This document shows positions 1 to 10,809 of a DNA stretch of 64,000 nucleotides, one piece after another; the first letter of the stretch is position 1; each line of letters opens with the position of its first letter. Made by a program: the position numbers and the translations under genes. The notes below the pieces were generated by a model. The model was not told the DNA's origin, did not search any database, and was given only the letters and a program-made list of their open reading frames with translations. Origin of the DNA: Rhodococcus pseudokoreensis (GTDB taxonomy: Bacteria > Actinomycetota > Actinomycetes > Mycobacteriales > Mycobacteriaceae); assembly GCF_017068395.1 (NCBI RefSeq), contig NZ_CP070619.1, forward strand, positions 4,836,001 through 4,900,000, in the 5' to 3' direction.

Positions 1-2
1 AC

Positions 3-455
3 GGTCGATGGATGACTGTCGGCGCACTCGAGTCGAAGTTCTACGGCCAGTTCGTCACGCTTCTCGGGCTTCCCGAACAATTCGCCCGACGTCCGAAAAG
101 CGACGGTTGGCCTGAATTGCGAAAGCACATCGCAGAACGTTTCCGCAGCAAGACCCAGGCCGAGTGGACTGCCGTCTTCGAGTGCACCGACGCCTGTGTC
201 GCCCCGGTGCTCACTCTCGGCGAGGCCGCAGAGCACCCGCACCTGCGCGAACGCCAGACCTTCGTGGACATCGCCGGTGTACGGCAACCGGCACCCGCAC
301 CACGATTCGACCGAACCCCAGGTGCCGTGCAGCGTCCGCCTGCCACGTTGGGCGAACACACGCTCGAGGTGTTGACGGACTGGGGGCTGGAGGGCGGTCA
401 GGAGTTGATTGCCCGCGGCATCGCCGGAAACACCTACGAGCCGGCGCCGAACTGA
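3..455 (+). CDS. CaiB/BaiF CoA-transferase family protein, C-terminal part
   Basis: This is the end of a gene that begins before the window. The 150 visible residues match the C-terminal part of class III CoA-transferases and alpha-methylacyl-CoA racemases: a WMTVGALE segment near the left edge, followed by a conserved block ending in LGEAAEHPHLRERQTF. In this family the enzyme moves CoA between acids or epimerises 2-methylacyl-CoA esters; the part that would separate the two activities is missing. It lies 45 bp before a MaoC hydratase on the same strand, which suits a branched acyl-CoA pathway. Racemase is my preferred reading because of the WMTVGALE block, but this is an inference. Confidence 0.8.
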   Translation, partial: GRWMTVGALESKFYGQFVTLLGLPEQFARRPKSDGWPELRKHIAERFRSKTQAEWTAVFECTDACVAPVLTLGEAAEHPHLRERQTFVDIAGVRQPAPAPRFDRTPGAVQRPPATLGEHTLEVLTDWGLEGGQELIARGIAGNTYEPAPN

Positions 456-500
456 TACCCCGCGTGCGCTCCGGCGCACGAGACAGACAGGAAGCAAACG

Positions 501-1370
501 ATGTCGATCAACCCCGCAGCCATCGGTGCGGTCACTGAACCGAAACTGTTCACCTGGACCGATCGGGACACCCTGCTCTACGCCCTCGGTGTGGGAGCAG
601 GGACGGACGATCTGTCCTTCACCACAGAGAACAGCAGCGGTGTCGCACAGCAGGTTCTTCCCACCTACGCCGTCATCGCGTGTGCCGGGTTCGGTGCACT
701 GTCGAGGGTGGGGAAGATCAACTGGGGCAAGCTCCTTCACGGATCGCAGGAAATCAGACTGTTCGCACCCTTGCCGGCGGCCGGTAGCCTCGAGGTGGTA
801 TCCGAAGTTGCCGACATCCAGGACAAGGGCGAAGGAAAGAACGCCGTCATCGTTCTGCTCGCCCGGGGGACCGATCGGGAGACGGGTACCGCGGTGGTGG
901 AAACCCGCACCACGCTGATCATCCGCGGCGCCGGCGGGTTCGGCGGGGAACCGGGAACGCGCGCCGACGCCGTCGTGATCCCCGACCGCGCACCGGACGC
1001 ACGAATCAGCCTGCCCACCCGCGAAGACCAGGCCCTGCTGTACCGGTTGTCCGGAGATCGGAACCCGCTGCACAGCGACCCCTGGTTCGCGACGGAGAAG
1101 GCGGGCTTTCCCCGGCCCATTCTGCACGGACTGTGCACCTACGGTGTCGCGGGCCGTGCCCTCGTCACCGCGTTGGGCAACGGTAAGGCGCAGAGCATTA
1201 CCGCAATTGGTGCGAGGTTCACGTCTCCGGTCTTTCCCGGCGAGACACTGACAACCTCGATGTGGACGACGGAGCCCGGTGTCGCGGTGTTCCGTACCGA
1301 GGCTGCCGGACCGGACGGGACCAACCAGCGCGTCGTCCTCGACGACGGTCGCGCCGAGTACACCGGCTGA
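501..1370 (+). CDS. MaoC-type (R)-specific enoyl-CoA hydratase, double hotdog
   Basis: A 289-residue protein with the tandem hotdog layout of hydratase-2 enzymes. The catalytic hydratase-2 signature SGDRNPLHSDP, with its Asp and His, lies at about residues 188-198 and is followed by GFPRPILHGLCTYG. The N-terminal half is the degenerate substrate-binding hotdog. The family hydrates trans-2-enoyl-CoA to (R)-3-hydroxyacyl-CoA, often on bulky or branched chains in actinomycetes. The start is preceded by a purine-rich AGGAAG. Neighbours are a CaiB/BaiF enzyme upstream and a nitronate monooxygenase downstream, all on one strand, probably one operon before the IS insertion. Confidence 0.88.
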   Translation: MSINPAAIGAVTEPKLFTWTDRDTLLYALGVGAGTDDLSFTTENSSGVAQQVLPTYAVIACAGFGALSRVGKINWGKLLHGSQEIRLFAPLPAAGSLEVVSEVADIQDKGEGKNAVIVLLARGTDRETGTAVVETRTTLIIRGAGGFGGEPGTRADAVVIPDRAPDARISLPTREDQALLYRLSGDRNPLHSDPWFATEKAGFPRPILHGLCTYGVAGRALVTALGNGKAQSITAIGARFTSPVFPGETLTTSMWTTEPGVAVFRTEAAGPDGTNQRVVLDDGRAEYTG

Positions 1371-1396
1371 CCGCCGATCCCGATCCCGATTTCTGA

Positions 1397-3410
<2,014 letters not shown>

Positions 3411-3834
3411 CTAGGGGCCTCCGCCATCAACATGGGTACCCGGTTCGTCGCCACCGACGAGGCGCCCGTGCACGAGAATGTCAAGCAGCAGATCGTCGCC
3501 AACGACGAACGATCGACTGTCGTGGTGTTCCGCGAGTTCAGGAACACGGCTCGTGTCGCGCGTAACGAGATCTCCGAGCAGATCGTGGAGATCTCGCGGA
3601 GGCCCGGTGCGTCCTTCGAGGACGTCGCACACCTTGCCTCGGGTAAGCGGGGGCGATCGCAGGTCCTCGAGAACGGCCTCGTCGACGACGGTATGTGGTG
3701 GGCAGGTCAGGCGCAGGGGCTCATCCACGAGGTTGCATCGTGTGCGGAGGTCGTCGACCGGATCATCTCGGATGCCGGCGAAGTTCTCGCGGACCGTCTC
3801 CGTTCGATGACGAACTAGCAGCGGGGAGTCGGCA

Positions 3835-4392
3835 ATGGCTGCGGACCACAACCGCGATGCTGCAGCGGAGACTCTGACTCCGGCTGTTCCCGCGCAGCCG
3901 GAGTCGGTCGACTGGTTGACCTTCGCGCGGGAGCATCCCGAGGGCGCGACCACAATCATGTTCATGGCGATGCGGTCACTCATGCGTCTTCAGCAACACA
4001 TGACGTCGGTTCTCGAACATGAGTTGAAAAAGCATTTCGAGATGAATCTGACGGACTACCTGATGCTCAAGACGCTACAAATGAGCGACGAGGGGACCAG
4101 GTTGCTGAGCCGTGTGGCATGGCACCTGCTCGTGCACGCGACCACGGTGACGATTGCTACCGATCGCCTGGAAGCGCGTGGATTGCTCTACCGGCACGCG
4201 CATCCTCGCGATCGGCGAGCCACGTGCGTCACCATTACCGAGCAAGGCAAGGCGGTCGTCGATTCGGCGACGGAGATGCTCGGTCGCTGTGGTTTCGGTA
4301 TGCCTGGTCTCGATGCCGACACGGCCCGGGTTCTCGTCGAACTATTGGCTCCTGTACGCCGGACGGCCGGCGACCTCGACAGGTCGCACTGA
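3835..4392 (+). CDS. MarR-family transcriptional regulator
   Basis: A 185-residue protein with a winged-helix MarR domain in its second half. The conserved wing RLEARGLLYRHAHPRDRRATCVTITEQGKAVV covers about residues 110-142. The N-terminal 40 residues are an acidic, Pro-rich extension. MarR proteins bind short palindromes as dimers and are often released by aromatic or acyl ligands. It starts 16 bp after the end of the broken nitronate monooxygenase gene. It is a candidate for reading the ATAGTC-type elements found at several promoters downstream, but no target is proven by sequence alone. Confidence 0.88.
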   Translation: MAADHNRDAAAETLTPAVPAQPESVDWLTFAREHPEGATTIMFMAMRSLMRLQQHMTSVLEHELKKHFEMNLTDYLMLKTLQMSDEGTRLLSRVAWHLLVHATTVTIATDRLEARGLLYRHAHPRDRRATCVTITEQGKAVVDSATEMLGRCGFGMPGLDADTARVLVELLAPVRRTAGDLDRSH

Positions 4393-4409
4393 GGCCGTCA
4401 CCGAACCGT

Positions 4410-5132
4410 CTAATAGGTCACGAGGTCGCCGGGCCGCAGGTGGCCGAGCTCGTTGACGGTGTGCATTGCCCACCGGTCGTCACCGTGGAATACGCGGGTG
4501 ACCGCGGTGTGGGCCGAGTAGAAGAACATGTCTTCACGAATCTCGAATGTCGAAGCCAGGAACGCGCTGATCACACCGCCGTGGGCGACGACGGCGAATC
4601 GCTCTCCGGCATGGCGGATTGCCAGCTTTTCGATCTCCCGGTACACCCGTGTGCGGAAATCGTCGCTGCGTTCGCTGTGAGGAAAAGCCTCCCAGCGTCG
4701 TGTCCGAAGGAATTCGTCGCTCGCAATGGCGAGCTGTTCGGGGGTCGGATCTGCGCGCGACTCGTCACCGAAACCGAACACATCGATTTCTCGCAACCCC
4801 TCGACCACAACAGGATCGGAGGGTTGCGACCGGAATTGCGCAACTCGTCGGGCAGTCTCATGCGCTCGCTCGAGATCGCTGCAATAGATGGCGGCAAACG
4901 GCTCGGGCTCGAGGTACGCCGCGACCGCATCCGCCTGGGTCCGGCCGAGATCGGAGAGTGGAGGATCCAAATGCACTGCGCGAGGCGCGGTCCTGGGAGG
5001 TGAAGTCTGTTGGGCATGCCGCACGAGGACCACCTCCGTGCGCGGTCCCTCGATGAGCAGTGCCCGATGTATCCGATCGCGCGTCGACGGCGCGGAGTCG
5101 GGTGACGGGGTCGGATGTTCGACTTCGTTCAT
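4410..5132 (-). CDS. Histidine phosphatase superfamily protein
   Basis: A phosphoglycerate-mutase-like phosphatase of 240 residues from ATG 5132 (AGGAG about ten bases upstream; an earlier in-frame start at 5171 is possible). The phospho-accepting His is in VVLVRHAQQ, where the usual RHGE has become RHAQ. A PPLSDLGRTQADAV block and the second catalytic His in VVAHGGVISAFL follow. These enzymes hydrolyse phosphate esters through a phosphohistidine. A second member sits at 50647, so two phosphatases bracket the phosphohistidine-protein cluster; a role on phosphorylated pathway intermediates is inferred. It converges on the MarR gene. Confidence 0.87.
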   Translation of the reverse strand: MNEVEHPTPSPDSAPSTRDRIHRALLIEGPRTEVVLVRHAQQTSPPRTAPRAVHLDPPLSDLGRTQADAVAAYLEPEPFAAIYCSDLERAHETARRVAQFRSQPSDPVVVEGLREIDVFGFGDESRADPTPEQLAIASDEFLRTRRWEAFPHSERSDDFRTRVYREIEKLAIRHAGERFAVVAHGGVISAFLASTFEIREDMFFYSAHTAVTRVFHGDDRWAMHTVNELGHLRPGDLVTY

Positions 5133-5163
5133 GAACGGATCCACTCCTCGGGTGACAGTAGGC

Positions 5164-5748
5164 TCAGGCAAGATCGGACGGCAGCCACCAGGCCGACAGC
5201 GTTTCCGCGACGGAATCCTCTCCCCGTGCGGGAAGTCGATCCATGTAGCTGAGGTCGGTGCGATCGCGCCGTGGCCGCGCGAAGCCGCGTGGCTGCTCGG
5301 CTTCCGAGAGCATCGGCTGACGGAGACGCCACTCGCGAACGACGATGCGGTGCGCGATCCTCCATCCTGCCTCCGGCCGGTTCTCGAACCGGTCGATGTA
5401 GCGACACCCGAAGACGTCCATGGTCAACTCGTCGCCTTCGGCGCGACGCACGTGGTTTGCCACGCAGTAACTTTCGACGCGGGCGACGTCACCGTCGACG
5501 TCGATCACACTGTTGTGCAGCGTATGCATCGAGCTGACGAAGTGTAGGAGGTGCTCCATCACCCACTCCACATACGCGTCGGGTCCACCGAGGAATGCTC
5601 CGCCGTGGTCGTCGATCGCATCGTCGTGATAGACGGAGCGGACGAGCTCGGCGTCGCGCCGGTCGATGCCACGGCAATACATCTTCAATGCCCGGTCGAT
5701 GTCACGTTCGGCCGCGAGAAGTTCCACTGTGGATGTGAGGTCGGTCAA
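5164..5748 (-). CDS. SnoaL/NTF2-like protein
   Basis: A cone-shaped alpha+beta fold protein of about 194 residues, recognised by its N-terminal helix pattern ERDIDRALKMYCRGIDRRDAELVRSVYHDDA and the terminal strand GWRIAHRIVVREWRL. TTG 5748 is favoured because GGAG lies seven bases upstream; TTG 5760 is an alternative. Such proteins include isomerases, dehydratases and ring-hydroxylating dioxygenase beta-like subunits. The reaction cannot be named from this sequence. The C-terminal 40 residues (PRGFARPRRDRTDLSYMDR) extend beyond the core fold. It is divergent from the Gfo/Idh oxidoreductase gene. Confidence 0.8.
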   Translation of the reverse strand: MTDLTSTVELLAAERDIDRALKMYCRGIDRRDAELVRSVYHDDAIDDHGGAFLGGPDAYVEWVMEHLLHFVSSMHTLHNSVIDVDGDVARVESYCVANHVRRAEGDELTMDVFGCRYIDRFENRPEAGWRIAHRIVVREWRLRQPMLSEAEQPRGFARPRRDRTDLSYMDRLPARGEDSVAETLSAWWLPSDLA

Positions 5749-5957
5749 CGATGTCTCCAAACTTGCTCGTCATCGGTACGTCGCTGACAGCCAATCACTC
5801 TTGCTATCAATAATCAACAGATAGATAGTATGGGGAGTGCGGCGGTGCTGCGTCTCCCGCATCGGCAGGTACCCGGCGGCCGAAATGCGACAGCTCCGGG
5901 GCAGGGAGGCGGCATCACGCCGACGACAGACTGTCTCGAATAGGAGTGGATATCGGT
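5749..5957. promoter_or_regulatory. Divergent promoter region
   Basis: This 209-bp spacer between the SnoaL and Gfo/Idh genes holds an AT-rich block at 5801-5832 with TTGCTATCAATAATC and AGATAGATAGTATGG. It resembles the AT-rich, CTAT/ATAG-containing blocks at other promoters in the cluster. No exact transcription start can be assigned. Confidence 0.5.
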
Positions 5958-7082
5958 ATGGGATTTCCTATCAGTGATCGCGGTTCGCTCGGAGTCGGTA
6001 TCGTGGGACTCAGCGCATCGGGAGGGTGGGCCGCCAACGCGCACGTACCTGCGCTTTCGCGGCTCCCAGGTTATGAGTTGCGTGGTCTGGCTTCCAGCAG
6101 TGCCGCCACGGCGAAGGCGGCAGGCGACAAGTTCGGGGTCGCTCTCGCGTTCGACGACGTACAGAGGCTTGCAGAATGCGAGGAAATCGACCTCATTGTT
6201 GTCACGGTGAAGGTTCCCGAGCATCGCGACCTCGTCATGACGGCCCTCGGCGCCGGCAAGGCGGTCCTCTGCGAATGGCCCCTGGGCAATGGGCTCGGCG
6301 AGACCGAGCAACTCGCGGACGCAGCACGCAGTCGTGGACTGCCGGGCTTCGTCGGGCTTCAAGCGCGCTCCGCCCCCACGATCCGGTACATGCGTGATCT
6401 GGTCGCCGACGGTTTCGTCGGAGAGGTTCTGTCGACCAGCGTCATAGGTTCGGGAGGTAGTTGGGGGGCGAGCATCGATGCCCGAAACGCGTACACCCTC
6501 GATCGTGACAACGGCGCGACGATGCTGACCATCCCGTTTGGTCACACCGTCGATGCCCTCACGATGGTGTTGGGGGAGTTCGCGGATCTCTCGGTCACGA
6601 CGGCGATACGCCGACAGCAGGTTACGAACGGCGATTCCGGAACAACGCTACCGATGACTGCCGAGGACCAGATTGCGGTCACGGGTGCCCTGGACAGCGG
6701 TGCTGTCGCATCCATGCACTTCCGCGGCGGAATGTCCGCGGGCACGAACTTGCTCTGGGAGATCAACGGCACCGCCGGCGACCTCGTGCTGACCGGAAAC
6801 TCTGGGCACCTGCAGCTGGCCGACGTGGAGTTACGCGGGGCCCGTTCGGGTGACGCGCTGGCTGCGATGACCCCGCCTCGCCGCTACGAACTGGCACCGA
6901 GCGATCAATTCGGCGACGCGCCCCGGGCGTACAACATTGCGAATGCATACGCCCAGATCCGCGACGACTTGCTGACCGGAACTGCCGTCGCACCCACGTT
7001 CGAGCACGCGGTTCGTCGCCACCGTCTGCTCGATCGTATCCAGGGGAAAACCCTGGGTGCGGATTCTGTCGGCGAGCGGTGA
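5958..7082 (+). CDS. Gfo/Idh/MocA-family NAD(P)-dependent oxidoreductase
   Basis: A 374-residue protein from ATG 5958, with TAGGAG eleven bases upstream. The Rossmann fold begins GVGIVGLSASGGWAANAHVPAL, and the strand VKVPEHRDLVMTALGAGKAVLCEWPLGNG replaces the family's usual EKP with EWP, as in the Gal80-like branch. The remainder is the alpha/beta C-terminal domain. The family oxidises or reduces sugar-like and cyclic alcohols. Its place beside the dikinase-like gene suggests a cyclic polyol or ketone intermediate, but substrate and direction are unknown. Confidence 0.85.
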   Translation: MGFPISDRGSLGVGIVGLSASGGWAANAHVPALSRLPGYELRGLASSSAATAKAAGDKFGVALAFDDVQRLAECEEIDLIVVTVKVPEHRDLVMTALGAGKAVLCEWPLGNGLGETEQLADAARSRGLPGFVGLQARSAPTIRYMRDLVADGFVGEVLSTSVIGSGGSWGASIDARNAYTLDRDNGATMLTIPFGHTVDALTMVLGEFADLSVTTAIRRQQVTNGDSGTTLPMTAEDQIAVTGALDSGAVASMHFRGGMSAGTNLLWEINGTAGDLVLTGNSGHLQLADVELRGARSGDALAAMTPPRRYELAPSDQFGDAPRAYNIANAYAQIRDDLLTGTAVAPTFEHAVRRHRLLDRIQGKTLGADSVGER

Positions 7083-7221
7083 GTGCGAAGTCCGAGGCCC
7101 CGACCTGCCGCCGATCGCCGGTAGTGATCTGTTGCACAGTGCTGTACGATCGGTTTTACTCTAAGAGCCGACAATTAATGTGTCGAGTAAGCCAAGTACA
7201 CCGAGCACGAGGGCAGAATCG

Positions 7222-7866
7222 ATGAGCACCGGAAGTTCGAACCACGAAGGCACGTCGCAGGAACTGAGCCTGCTGCAGACACTTCGCCTGAAAGGGCGTG
7301 CGACGCCCAATGCACTCGCGTCCGCTACCGGGATCGATGAATCGACGGTCGAGCGGCTCGTGGAGGATGCCGTCGCCGCCGAACGCTGCACCCGATCGGG
7401 GCAGTACGTGAAGGTGTCACCCGCCGGCAAGGAGCGGCTCGCGGAACTGGCCGCCGCAGAGCGAGCGTCGGTCGACCAGGCGCGCCTGGAAAGCCTCTAC
7501 GAGGAGTTCGACCCCTACAACAACGACTTGAAGGTCCTCATCACCGACTGGCAGATGAAGGACGCGAATACCCCCAACGATCACACCGACGCCGACTACG
7601 ACTCGGAGATCGTGAGCCGGCTGACCGCGCTTCACGAGTCCTTCCTGCCCTGGCTGGGAAGGCTTGCGGAGCTCAATCAGCGCCTGGCCCATTACACCGC
7701 CCGTTTCGACACCGCCCTCGACCAGGTTCGCAGCGGTGACCACACGTTCATTGCGCGACCGATCGCCGACAGCTACCACACCGTGTGGTTCGAGCTGCAC
7801 GAAGAATTGATCGGATTACTCGGCAGGGACCGCGCATCCGAAGCCGCCGCCGGCCGCGCAGTCTGA
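7222..7866 (+). CDS. Winged-helix protein encoded next to the dikinase-like gene
   Basis: About 214 residues. The first 70 form a MarR-like winged helix (LLQTLRLKGRATPNALASATGIDESTVERLVEDAVAAERC, then a wing QYVKVSPAGKERL). The remaining 140 form a helical domain of no family I recognise, ending YHTVWFELHEELIGLLGRDR. ATG 7222 with upstream GAGGG is chosen; GTG 7180 is an alternative. It ends 47 bp before the dikinase-like gene on the same strand, so it could be its regulator or an accessory subunit (phenylphosphate synthase also has a small third subunit). That parallel is by arrangement only. Confidence 0.65.
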   Translation: MSTGSSNHEGTSQELSLLQTLRLKGRATPNALASATGIDESTVERLVEDAVAAERCTRSGQYVKVSPAGKERLAELAAAERASVDQARLESLYEEFDPYNNDLKVLITDWQMKDANTPNDHTDADYDSEIVSRLTALHESFLPWLGRLAELNQRLAHYTARFDTALDQVRSGDHTFIARPIADSYHTVWFELHEELIGLLGRDRASEAAAGRAV

Positions 7867-7913
7867 AACCCGCCATCCCGTATGGCCCAAAAGTTAGTCA
7901 GGAAGGACGAAAG

Positions 7914-9377
7914 ATGACCGTCTTGCGCCTTGGGCAGTGCCCGGATGCGACGCGCGAGCTCATCGGGGGGAAGGCGTTCAGCATCAACTCGATGCTCACC
8001 CTCGGTCTCCCTGTTCCGCCGGCGTTCGTACTCGGAACCGACGAATGCACTCGGTACTACGCCTCGGATCGGAAACTCGCCGAGGACGTACTGGCAGAGC
8101 TGAGGAGCGGTATCGCGTGTCTCGAAAGTACGCTCGGACGTACCTTCGGGGCGACGAACAAGCCGTTGCTCGTCTCTGTTCGCTCCGGTGCGCCACGCAG
8201 CATGCCGGGGATGATGGATACGGTTCTCAACCTCGGCATCAACGACAGCGTCGAAAAGGCACTCCGCGAGGAGACCTCCGATGCGGAGTATGCCGCCGAT
8301 ACCCACCGCCGTTTCAGGGAGCAGTTCCGCAAGGTCGTCGGGAGCGACCCGTCCCCGGAACCCTGGGATCAGCTCGAGGCCGCGGTTGCCGCCGTGTTCG
8401 ATTCCTGGCATTCCCCGAGAGCGGTGGCGTATCGCCGCCACCACGGCATCTCCGATGACGGGGGCACCGCCGTCACGGTTCAGGCCATGGTCTTCGGAAA
8501 TTTGGACGACCATTCGGGAACTGGTGTGTTGTTCACGCGTGACCCCGTCACCGCTCAGTCGGCACCGCTGGGTGAATGGCTCCCCCGTGGGCAAGGTGAG
8601 GACGTCGTGTCCGGCCGTTGTACACCCCTGACCCTCGGTCACCTCGCCGGAAACATGCCGGACGTCCACAGGCAATTGATGGATTCGGCGTCGCTGTTGG
8701 AGCGCACGTTCTGCGACGTGCAGGACATCGAGTTCACCGTCGAGTCCGGGCACCTGTGGCTGCTGCAAACGCGGTCGGCAAAACGCTCGGCGACCGCGGC
8801 CGTGCACCATGCCGTCACCTTCGAGAAGGAAGGTATCGTCACGCCGGAGGGGGCACTGTCCATGATCAGTCCCGACCAACTGAGCGCCTTCCTCCGCCCG
8901 CATCTCTCGCCCACCGCTCGTATCGGTGCGACAGTCCTCGCTCGCGGCGAAGTCGCATGCCCCGGGGTGGTCACCGGCATCGTTGTCGGCACCGCCGATG
9001 AGGCGGAGGAGATGGCGGAGCAGGGAATCGACGTCATCCTCGCGCGCCCGACAACCGATCCGGACGACGTCCATGGAATCCTCGCCGCCAAGGCAATCAT
9101 CACGGAGATCGGCGGCGCCACCTCCCATGCCGCCGTGGTCAGCCGCGAATTCAACAGGGCCTGTGTCGTCGGCTGCGGTGAAGGCTCGCTCATGGACCTG
9201 GTAGGCCGGAACGTCACGGTCGACGCCACATCGGGCGAGATTCTCGACGGAATTCTCGAAGTAGAGGTCCCGTCGAAGGACACGCACCCCGATCTGCAGG
9301 TAGTCACCCAGTGGCTCGCCGCCAGCGAAACGGGAAATGACAACCCGCTCAACAAGATCCTCGCGGCAGCCCACTAG
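7914..9377 (+). CDS. PPDK-like phosphotransferase: ATP-grasp plus phosphohistidine domain, no PEP domain
   Basis: A 487-residue protein matching the first two domains of pyruvate phosphate dikinase. The ATP-grasp part holds LIGGKAFSINSMLTLGLPVPPAF, then SVRSGAPRSMPGMMDTVLNLG, GVLFTRDPVTAQ and the GQGEDVVSG loop. The swivelling domain carries GGATSHAAVVSR with phospho-accepting His405. The protein stops where the PEP/pyruvate TIM barrel (about 350 residues) should begin. It can therefore take phosphate from ATP onto His405, but no acceptor site for pyruvate is visible. A strong RBS (AAGGA) precedes ATG 7914. I infer that it feeds the six acceptor proteins encoded downstream, like the ATP subunit of phenylphosphate synthase. 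Confidence 0.9.
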   Translation: MTVLRLGQCPDATRELIGGKAFSINSMLTLGLPVPPAFVLGTDECTRYYASDRKLAEDVLAELRSGIACLESTLGRTFGATNKPLLVSVRSGAPRSMPGMMDTVLNLGINDSVEKALREETSDAEYAADTHRRFREQFRKVVGSDPSPEPWDQLEAAVAAVFDSWHSPRAVAYRRHHGISDDGGTAVTVQAMVFGNLDDHSGTGVLFTRDPVTAQSAPLGEWLPRGQGEDVVSGRCTPLTLGHLAGNMPDVHRQLMDSASLLERTFCDVQDIEFTVESGHLWLLQTRSAKRSATAAVHHAVTFEKEGIVTPEGALSMISPDQLSAFLRPHLSPTARIGATVLARGEVACPGVVTGIVVGTADEAEEMAEQGIDVILARPTTDPDDVHGILAAKAIITEIGGATSHAAVVSREFNRACVVGCGEGSLMDLVGRNVTVDATSGEILDGILEVEVPSKDTHPDLQVVTQWLAASETGNDNPLNKILAAAH

Positions 9378-9406
9378 TCGCACATGTCTGCTCGCTCAGT
9401 CGGTCC

Positions 9407-9443
9407 AGGGCGGTTCCGCGCGAATTCCGCGCGGAACCGCCCT
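9407..9443 (+). terminator. Strong hairpin after the dikinase-like gene
   Basis: A perfect 16-bp stem (AGGGCGGTTCCGCGCG and its complement) with a 5-base AATTC loop lies 30 bp after the dikinase stop. No T-run follows. It ends three bases before the proposed start of the thioesterase gene. Confidence 0.75.
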
Positions 9444-9446
9444 GCT

Positions 9447-9893
9447 GTGCCGATATCTGGCGCGAGCGCCGGCCATGGTAACGGTTGCTTCGGATGTGGT
9501 ACCGACAATCCGATCGGGCTGGATCTCCGCTACGTCGCCGGCCCCGGCCTCACCGTGCGGACCTCATTCGTGCCGGCGACATCGAGATTGCATTGCTCCG
9601 GCGCGGTCCCGTTCGGCCTGATTTCCGCGATTCTTGACGAGTCGATGGCGACGCTCGGCTGTCTTTTGTCGAAAACAATTTCTGCCGAACATCTTTCGAT
9701 TGACTGCGAGCAAGCGGTCGATGCATATGAAGAGCTCACGATCGAAGCAAAAATCGACGAGATCATCGCCGACCGCTTTCACACCAGTGCGGTAGTCAGA
9801 GTCGACGGTGCCGCCGGCGTGGTCGCCACCGCGACAGGGGTCTACCGGCGCTTCGCGCCCCGTGCGTGGGAAAGGAGTCCAGAGACTCGTTAA
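9447..9893 (+). CDS. PaaI-like hotdog thioesterase
   Basis: A single-hotdog protein of about 148 residues. The N-terminal GNGCFGCGTDNPIGLDLRY motif and the core HCSGAVPFGLISAILDESMA correspond to the helix region of PaaI/4-hydroxybenzoyl-CoA thioesterases, where the usual HGG is replaced by HCSG. The family hydrolyses acyl-CoA thioesters. GTG 9447 is the first in-frame start after a strong hairpin. Frames starting further upstream would run through the hairpin, and no clear RBS is present, so the start is uncertain. Possible roles are removing stalled CoA esters or releasing CoA late in the pathway. Confidence 0.75.
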   Translation: MPISGASAGHGNGCFGCGTDNPIGLDLRYVAGPGLTVRTSFVPATSRLHCSGAVPFGLISAILDESMATLGCLLSKTISAEHLSIDCEQAVDAYEELTIEAKIDEIIADRFHTSAVVRVDGAAGVVATATGVYRRFAPRAWERSPETR

Positions 9894-9916
9894 CCACGCA
9901 CGGGCGGCGGAGCCGC

Positions 9917-10684
9917 CTACCGCGGCGCCATGCGCAGGGCGCCGTCCATACGAATGGTCTCACCGTTGAGGTAGTCGTGTTCGACGATCATCTGGGCGAG
10001 TTGTGCGTATTCGGCGGGCTGTCCGAGGCGGGAGGGGAACGGGACGCCGGCTTCGAGGCCCTTGCGGTATTCGTCGGTGACGCCGGCGAGCATGGGGGTG
10101 TCGATGATGCCGGGGGCGATGGTGTTGACGCGGATGCCGAACTGGGCGAGGTCGCGGGCGGCGGGGACGGTCATGCCGTGCACGCCGCCCTTGGATGCGG
10201 AGTAGGCGATCTGGCCGATCTGGCCCTCGAAGGCGGCGACGGAGGCGGTGTTGATGACGACGCCGCGCTGGCCGGACTCGTCGACGGTGTCGGTCTTGGC
10301 GATGGCGTCGGCGGCGAGGCGCATGACGTTGAACGTGCCGAGCAGGTTGACGGTGATGACGGTGCGGAACAGTTCGAGGTCGTGGGGGCCCTTCTTGGAC
10401 AGGATGCGGCCGGCCCAGCCGACGCCGGCGCAGTTGACGACGATGCGCAGCGGCAGACCCGACTCGTCGATGGTGTCGATCGCGGCTTGGACCTCGTCGC
10501 CGCTGGTGACGTCGGTGGGAAGGAGGGTGACGCCGTCGGGGACGTTGTCGCCGGCGCGTTCGATGGACTGGGGCAGGTCGAGTCCGAACACGGTGGCTCC
10601 GGCGTCGGCGAGACGCTTGGCGGTGGCGGCACCGAGGCCCGAGGCTGCTCCGGTGACCAGTGCGGCAGTGTGTGCGATGTCCAT
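9917..10684 (-). CDS. SDR, 3-hydroxyacyl-CoA dehydrogenase type (HSD17B10-like)
   Basis: A 255-residue classical SDR from ATG 10684. It has a TGAASGLG cofactor motif with acidic Asp after beta-2 (GLDLP, NAD preference), NNAG-equivalent VVNCAGVGWAG, the Ser of NTASVAAFEG, and catalytic YSASK. The C-terminal PFPSRLGQPAEYAQLAQMIVE and GETIRMDGALRMAPR are hallmarks of the type-2 3-hydroxyacyl-CoA dehydrogenase group, which oxidises 3-hydroxyacyl-CoA, including 2-methyl-branched and steroid-like ones. It is divergent from the acyl-CoA ligase at 10810. Its GC-rich codon use looks more biased than that of its neighbours. Confidence 0.9.
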   Translation of the reverse strand: MDIAHTAALVTGAASGLGAATAKRLADAGATVFGLDLPQSIERAGDNVPDGVTLLPTDVTSGDEVQAAIDTIDESGLPLRIVVNCAGVGWAGRILSKKGPHDLELFRTVITVNLLGTFNVMRLAADAIAKTDTVDESGQRGVVINTASVAAFEGQIGQIAYSASKGGVHGMTVPAARDLAQFGIRVNTIAPGIIDTPMLAGVTDEYRKGLEAGVPFPSRLGQPAEYAQLAQMIVEHDYLNGETIRMDGALRMAPR

Positions 10685-10809
10685 GCGGTGTCCTGTCCTG
10701 GAGGGTGCGTGCCGATCGGCGAGAATACGCTTGTGGTAGATAATCGAAGCATAGAGTAGTGGGGTGAGGTCTACCGTCAAGTGCCGTCCCGAGAAGTGGA
10801 GCTACGTAA
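10685..10809. promoter_or_regulatory. Divergent promoter with shared 14-bp element
   Basis: This is the spacer between the SDR and ligase genes. GATAATCGAAGCAT at 10739-10752 recurs exactly at 23954-23967 in another divergent promoter. It is followed by ATAGAGTAG, containing a possible -10 element TAGAGT. GGAG at about 10798 serves as RBS for the ligase. Confidence 0.6.

Noticed and set aside
7773..9383. A 536-codon minus-strand frame opposite the dikinase-like gene
   Set aside because: It is the mirror frame of a high-GC gene, has no domain, and the plus-strand product matches PPDK motif by motif.
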